Source of the DNA: an uncultured Alistipes sp.
GTDB taxonomy: Bacteria > Bacteroidota > Bacteroidia > Bacteroidales > Rikenellaceae
Direction: 5' to 3'
DNA length: 8,489 bases
Assembly: GCA_900542505.1 (NCBI GenBank)
Contig: UQNV01000060.1
Location: forward strand, 1-8,489
Below are positions 6,212 to 8,489 of the stretch, piece after piece; position 1 is the stretch's first letter; each line of letters starts with the position of its first letter. Position numbers and translations under genes: made by a program. Under the pieces are notes generated by a model. It saw only the letters and a program-made list of their open reading frames with translations. It searched no databases and was not told the origin of the DNA.

Positions 6212-6379
6212 ATGGCAATGAAGAGAACATACCAGCCCTCGCGCCGGAAGAGAATCAATAAGCATGGTTTCCGTCAGCGTATGGCTACGGCCAACGGACG
6301 CAAGGTTCTGGCGGCCCGTCGTGCCAAGGGACGTAAGAAGCTCACCGTTTCGGACGAGTCGACGTTCAAGTACGCTTAA
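6212..6379 (+). CDS. rpmH: 50S ribosomal protein L34
   Basis: This small, very basic protein (55 residues) is part of the large ribosomal subunit. It begins [20 protein letters not shown], contains the family signature KRTYQPS followed by the [20 protein letters not shown] stretch (17-36), and ends in [14 protein letters not shown] plus a short tail. L34 proteins usually begin MKRT, so the second ATG at 6218 is an alternative start giving 53 residues; no ribosome binding site decides between them. A strong promoter lies just upstream and a terminator begins 22 bases after the stop, so it appears to be a single-gene transcript. The rnpA gene that follows rpmH in many bacteria is not here. Confidence 0.96.
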   Translation: MAMKRTYQPSRRKRINKHGFRQRMATANGRKVLAARRAKGRKKLTVSDESTFKYA

Positions 6380-6401
6380 TTGCGGAAATGCGGTTACGCT
6401 G

Positions 6402-6437
6402 GGCCGGCTGTTTCGACAGTCGGCCTTTGTCGTTTTG
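6402..6437 (+). terminator. rpmH terminator with UUCG loop
   Basis: A ten-pair stem (6402-6411 with 6416-6425, one G-U pair) closes a UUCG tetraloop, an unusually stable fold. It is followed by TTTGTCGTTTT. It ends the rpmH transcript. Confidence 0.85.
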
Positions 6438-6490
6438 GGGTGGCAACTCGTTTCGTGCCCGCCGCTCCCTATGTGCTGCCGCTTCCTAAG

Positions 6491-6526
6491 CCGGGCGCTT
6501 CCCGGGTGCCGGCGTGCTGTGCCGGC
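6491..6526. repeat. Two adjacent GC-rich hairpins before the first GNAT gene
   Basis: CCGGG/CCCGG arms (6491-6495 and 6501-6505) are followed by two GCCGGC words (6508-6513 and 6521-6526) that can pair across a seven-base loop. The gap 6438-6657 holds no gene I can support and no clear promoter. Confidence 0.35.
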
Positions 6527-6657
6527 CGCCGCATTTTGTGAACCTGTCGCTCCCGGTGCCCGCCGCCGTGTGCGCCGCTGCAGGGGCGCCTATGGTGCTG
6601 CGCCATGCCCCGTGCGGGCAGCAGTCCGTTTCCCCGCCTGAAAACATCCGACCTCCG

Positions 6658-7248
6658 ATGGACGAATTCCCGAACAGCAACTCCGGCTCCGGTGCCGTCA
6701 TCTGCACCGGGCGCCTTCGTCTGCGTCCGTGGCGCGAATCGGACGCGGCCGAGCTCTATGCTCTGGCCAGCGACCGGCGCATCGGTCCGGCGGCGGGGTG
6801 GCTGCCTCACCGGAGTGTGGCCGAGAGCCTCCTGGTTATCCGTGTGGTCTTCTCGGCTCCCGAGACCTATGCCGTCGAACTGCTCGAGACGGGACGGGTC
6901 GTGGGGTGCGTCGGGTTGCTCTTCCCCGAGCGGAGCAACTTTCCCATCGGTCCGCGCGATGCCGAGGTGGGCTATTGGCTCGGTACGCCCTATTGGGGGC
7001 GCGGGCTGATTCCCGAGGCGGTGCGCGCACTCATCCGCAGGGCTTTCCGTACGTTGGAGCTCGAGAACCTCTGGTGCGGTTGCTACGAGGACAACCGCAA
7101 TTCGCTGCGGGTGCAGCAGAAGTGCGGCTTCCGCCCCCACAGCCGGCTCTGCAACCGGCTCAACGAGGCGACGGGCGAGCGCCATACCGAGCTGGTCGGC
7201 CGCCTTACGCGCGGGGAGTGGCTCCTCTTTTCCGACTGCGGCCGATAA
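6658..7248 (+). CDS. GNAT acetyltransferase, RimJ/RimL-like
   Basis: This is a cytoplasmic acetyl-CoA-dependent N-acetyltransferase of 196 residues, the usual size for the Acetyltransf_3 group that includes the ribosomal-protein N-terminal acetylases and many enzymes of unknown substrate. Residues 17-31 (TGRLRLRPWRESDAA) form the typical opening strand and helix. EVGYWLGTPYWGRGLIPEAV (103-122) is the acetyl-CoA binding motif A, with WGRG as the pyrophosphate loop. NRNSLRVQQKCGFRP (146-160) is motif B. The frame is open back to 6514, but that stretch is low-complexity. The ATG at 6658 puts a short 16-residue lead before the domain. No clear promoter precedes it. The substrate is unknown; assignment as RimJ or RimL itself would be unsafe. 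Confidence 0.88.
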   Translation: MDEFPNSNSGSGAVICTGRLRLRPWRESDAAELYALASDRRIGPAAGWLPHRSVAESLLVIRVVFSAPETYAVELLETGRVVGCVGLLFPERSNFPIGPRDAEVGYWLGTPYWGRGLIPEAVRALIRRAFRTLELENLWCGCYEDNRNSLRVQQKCGFRPHSRLCNRLNEATGERHTELVGRLTRGEWLLFSDCGR

Positions 7249-7257
7249 TATTCGGCC
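7240..7257. repeat. Inverted repeat over the first GNAT stop codon
   Basis: GGCCGA and TCGGCC flank a six-base AT loop that includes the TAA stop at 7246-7248. With no T-tract it is a weak terminator candidate. It may instead be an operator for the next gene, whose -7 box lies 11 bases downstream. Confidence 0.35.
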
Positions 7258-7268
7258 CATGTCTCCGT

Positions 7269-7276
7269 TATCTTCG
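7269..7276 (+). promoter_or_regulatory. Possible -7 box of the second GNAT gene
   Basis: TATCTTCG, one mismatch from TAnnTTTG and identical to the -7 box proposed for the CstA-family gene, lies 32 bases before the start codon. No good -33 element is visible. A second candidate, TATCTTTTTG at 7297-7306, abuts the start codon and would give a leaderless message. Confidence 0.4.
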
Positions 7277-7308
7277 TACATACGACCTTTTCCGAATATC
7301 TTTTTGCC

Positions 7309-7806
7309 ATGATAACCATTCGCCGTGCTACCGAGAGCGACGCTCCGCTGATTCGCCGCCTTGCCGAGGAGGCCTTCCCGGCTACCTATTGCGAAATCCT
7401 GACCCCCGCCCAGATTGACTACATGATGGAGTGGATGTATGGCGTGGAGAGCCTCCGCAGTCAGTTCCGCGAGGGTCATGTCTACTTCATCGCCTTGTGC
7501 GACGACACGCCGTGCGGCTATGTCTCGGTGCAGCGCGAGAGCGAGGCGCTCTACCACCTTCAGAAAATCTACGTCCTGCCCGCCTTCCAGGGGCGGGGTG
7601 TGGGTGCCGCGCTCTTCCGCCAGGCGGTCGACCACATCCGCGGCGAGCATCCGGCGCCCTGCCGCATGGAGCTCAATGTCAACCGCCACAACCGGGCGCT
7701 GCACTTCTACGAGCGGATGGGGATGCGCAAACTGCGCGAAGGGGACTTCCCCATCGGCAACGGCTACTACATGAACGACTACATCATGGGGCTCGACATC
7801 CGTTAG
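7309..7806 (+). CDS. GNAT acetyltransferase (Acetyltransf_1)
   Basis: This is a 165-residue cytoplasmic GNAT enzyme that transfers acetyl from acetyl-CoA to an unidentified amine. The opening ITIRRATESDAPLIRRLAEE (2-21) is the family's first strand and helix. LQKIYVLPAFQGRGVGAALF (84-103) is motif A, with the QGRGVG pyrophosphate loop at 94-99. LNVNRHNRALHFYERMGM (122-139) is motif B, with the Asn and Tyr that usually contact CoA and act as general acid. The C-terminus NGYYMNDYIM (151-160) gives a tyrosine-rich final strand. It follows the first GNAT by 60 bases but shares little sequence with it, so the two are not a recent duplication. The start at 7309 begins the domain directly. A terminator lies 48 bases after the stop. 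Confidence 0.92.
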   Translation: MITIRRATESDAPLIRRLAEEAFPATYCEILTPAQIDYMMEWMYGVESLRSQFREGHVYFIALCDDTPCGYVSVQRESEALYHLQKIYVLPAFQGRGVGAALFRQAVDHIRGEHPAPCRMELNVNRHNRALHFYERMGMRKLREGDFPIGNGYYMNDYIMGLDIR

Positions 7807-7853
7807 CGCTCCGCCGCCGGTCGTTCGTCCTTTTTTGCCCTCTTCGGCCTCTG

Positions 7854-7879
7854 AGCTCTGCCTTTGCGGAGCTTTTTTT
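7854..7879 (+). terminator. Intrinsic terminator after the second GNAT gene
   Basis: An eight-pair stem (7854-7861 with 7866-7873, one U-G pair) closes a CTTT loop and runs directly into a seven-base T-tract (7873-7879). This is a textbook intrinsic terminator. Confidence 0.85.
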
Positions 7880-7950
7880 GTGGCTTTTCTCTCGGCGGAG
7901 CTCCGGTTTCGCCCGATTCGGCGAGGCCGTTTCGGGGGCTTCGGACCATA

Positions 7951-7966
7951 CCTTATATATATAAGG
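7951..7966. repeat. AT-core palindrome CCTTATATATATAAGG
   Basis: A perfect 16-bp palindrome in otherwise GC-rich DNA. It is nested inside a wider inverted pair, GAGGCC at 7923-7928 and GGCCTC at 7966-7971. Its function is unknown. Confidence 0.7.
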
Positions 7967-8093
7967 GCCTCCGCCTCCGTTTTTGTCCTGCGTCGAGGCC
8001 GAATCCGTCTCGGCGTTTCGCCCTCTGGAGGCTGCCTGCCTCCTTCAGGGGGCTGAATCTTCGGGCGGTTCGGTCTCCCTGCAAGATTTTCCT

Positions 8094-8117
8094 CCTCTTT
8101 TTTCGAAAAAAAAGAGG
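8094..8117. repeat. T-tract/A-tract hairpin
   Basis: CCTCTTTTTT and AAAAAAGAGG are perfect ten-base arms around a CGAA loop. No T-tract follows on either side, so a terminator role is doubtful. Confidence 0.6.
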
Positions 8118-8232
8118 GGCGAACAGCTCCTCTCCGGAGGGCTCGTCTTCCCGCTTTCTGTTGTTTCTGTCTCCGTCGGAGCCGCTTTTTTCGGTCCGAG
8201 GAGCCCTTCGTCCGAACTTTTTTCGGGAAAAT

Positions 8233-8252
8233 CACCCCTCCTTTCGGGGGTG
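8233..8252. repeat. Small GC hairpin
   Basis: CACCCC (8233-8238) pairs with GGGGTG (8247-8252) across an eight-base loop. It lies 180 bases before the edge promoter and has no T-tract. Confidence 0.4.
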
Positions 8253-8371
8253 GCGAACCGCCTTTCGGAGCTCCTGCTGTCGGAAGTCCGTGCGTGGGGG
8301 AGTTGTCCGCCGGCCCGCCCGAGGGGTATTATTCGCCTGCGGCCCCCTGAGGGCTGAGTTTTCGGCTGAAA

Positions 8372-8390
8372 TGTAAATTGCAGATTTACA
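8372..8390. promoter_or_regulatory. 19-bp operator-like palindrome
   Basis: TGTAAAT and ATTTACA are perfect seven-base arms around a five-base centre (TGCAG). It lies about 50 bases upstream of the -33 element of the right-edge promoter, roughly centred at -97, a plausible activator or repressor site. The binding protein is not known to me. Confidence 0.5.
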
Positions 8391-8439
8391 GTGCTGTTGT
8401 GAATTCGGCAAAAAAATATTCAAAAAAATCTTTAAAAAG

Positions 8440-8472
8440 TTTGTAAAAAAGCTAAAAAAGTCTTTATCTTTG
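8440..8472 (+). promoter_or_regulatory. Strong Bacteroidetes-type promoter at the right edge
   Basis: TTTG at 8440-8443 and an exact TAnnTTTG match, TATCTTTG, at 8465-8472 are separated by 21 bases. Five A-tracts upstream and within the spacer (8410-8416, 8422-8428, 8434-8438, 8445-8450, 8454-8459) recur about every helical turn. Transcription would start near 8478 and run out of the window. The gene driven is not visible. The consensus match and A-tracts suggest a highly expressed gene such as an rRNA, tRNA or ribosomal protein unit, but that is inference. Confidence 0.8.
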
Positions 8473-8489
8473 CACCCGCTTTGAGAGAG

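Larger units (their letters stand above)
7880..8371. other. Gene-poor, structured intergenic region
   Basis: No frame here gives a protein I would support. The open frames on both strands are rich in Arg, Ser, Phe and Pro, lack family motifs, and arise from GC-rich, stop-poor DNA. The region holds an AT palindrome (7951-7966), a T/A hairpin (8094-8117), a CACCCC/GGGGTG hairpin (8233-8252) and several smaller inverted words. It looks like a long non-coding spacer ahead of a strong promoter. A small RNA cannot be excluded. Confidence 0.6.

Noticed and set aside
6514..6657. Longer N-terminus for the first GNAT protein
   Set aside because: The 48 extra residues are Pro/Ala/Cys-rich and unrelated to the GNAT fold. 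The ATG at 6658 places the domain at a normal distance from the start.
6469..8235. 588-codon minus-strand open frame across both GNAT genes and the right spacer
   Set aside because: It lies antisense to two well-supported acetyltransferases, its N-terminal part is Lys/Arg/Pro low-complexity sequence from the spacer, and it shows no domain.
7864..8376. 170-codon plus-strand frame in the right spacer
   Set aside because: It begins inside a terminator hairpin, is rich in Arg, Ser and Phe, and crosses several inverted repeats. No motif or promoter supports it.

Overview
The window looks like a chromosomal segment of a GC-rich member of the Bacteroidales, probably Alistipes or another Rikenellaceae. 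The evidence is as follows. Several genes are preceded by the Bacteroidetes-type promoter (TTTG or TTG, about 18-22 bases, then TAnnTTTG or a near match). Strong Shine-Dalgarno sequences are largely absent. The thymidine kinase, MurA and L34 sequences have a Bacteroidetes character. MurA carries Asp instead of Cys at its catalytic loop position. The genus is an inference from composition and protein style; no database was searched.

Layout. 1-411: a non-coding leader made of two copies of an imperfect ~169 bp tandem repeat with internal hairpins. 412-1356 (+): a ten-helix EamA/DMT-type permease, followed by a terminator at 1442-1479. 1617-1688 (-): a tRNA-Thr with anticodon CGU and its own terminator, transcribed divergently from the next gene across an AT-rich double promoter. 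1822-3249 (+): a short CstA-family transporter whose 3' end overlaps a helical, TPR-like protein of unknown function (3227-3916). A strong 15-bp hairpin at 3939-3977 separates this pair from the convergent minus-strand genes tdk (4009-4578) and murA (4744-6060). murA and rpmH (6212-6379, +) share a divergent promoter region. rpmH ends at a UUCG-loop terminator. Two unrelated GNAT-family acetyltransferases follow (6658-7248 and 7309-7806, +). The last 680 bases hold no convincing gene. They contain a terminator, several hairpins and palindromes, a 19-bp operator-like palindrome and, at the right edge, a near-consensus promoter with phased A-tracts that must drive something beyond the window.

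How the genes fit together. This is mostly housekeeping and metabolic DNA: nutrient uptake (permease, CstA-like transporter), nucleotide salvage (Tdk), cell-wall precursor synthesis (MurA), translation (tRNA-Thr, L34) and acetyl transfer (two GNATs). There is no sign of a phage, transposon, CRISPR array, toxin-antitoxin pair or defence island. The points most worth a second look are the tandem repeat at the left, the overlapping cstA/unknown-gene pair, the Asp-type MurA, and the structured non-coding region with a strong promoter at the right edge.
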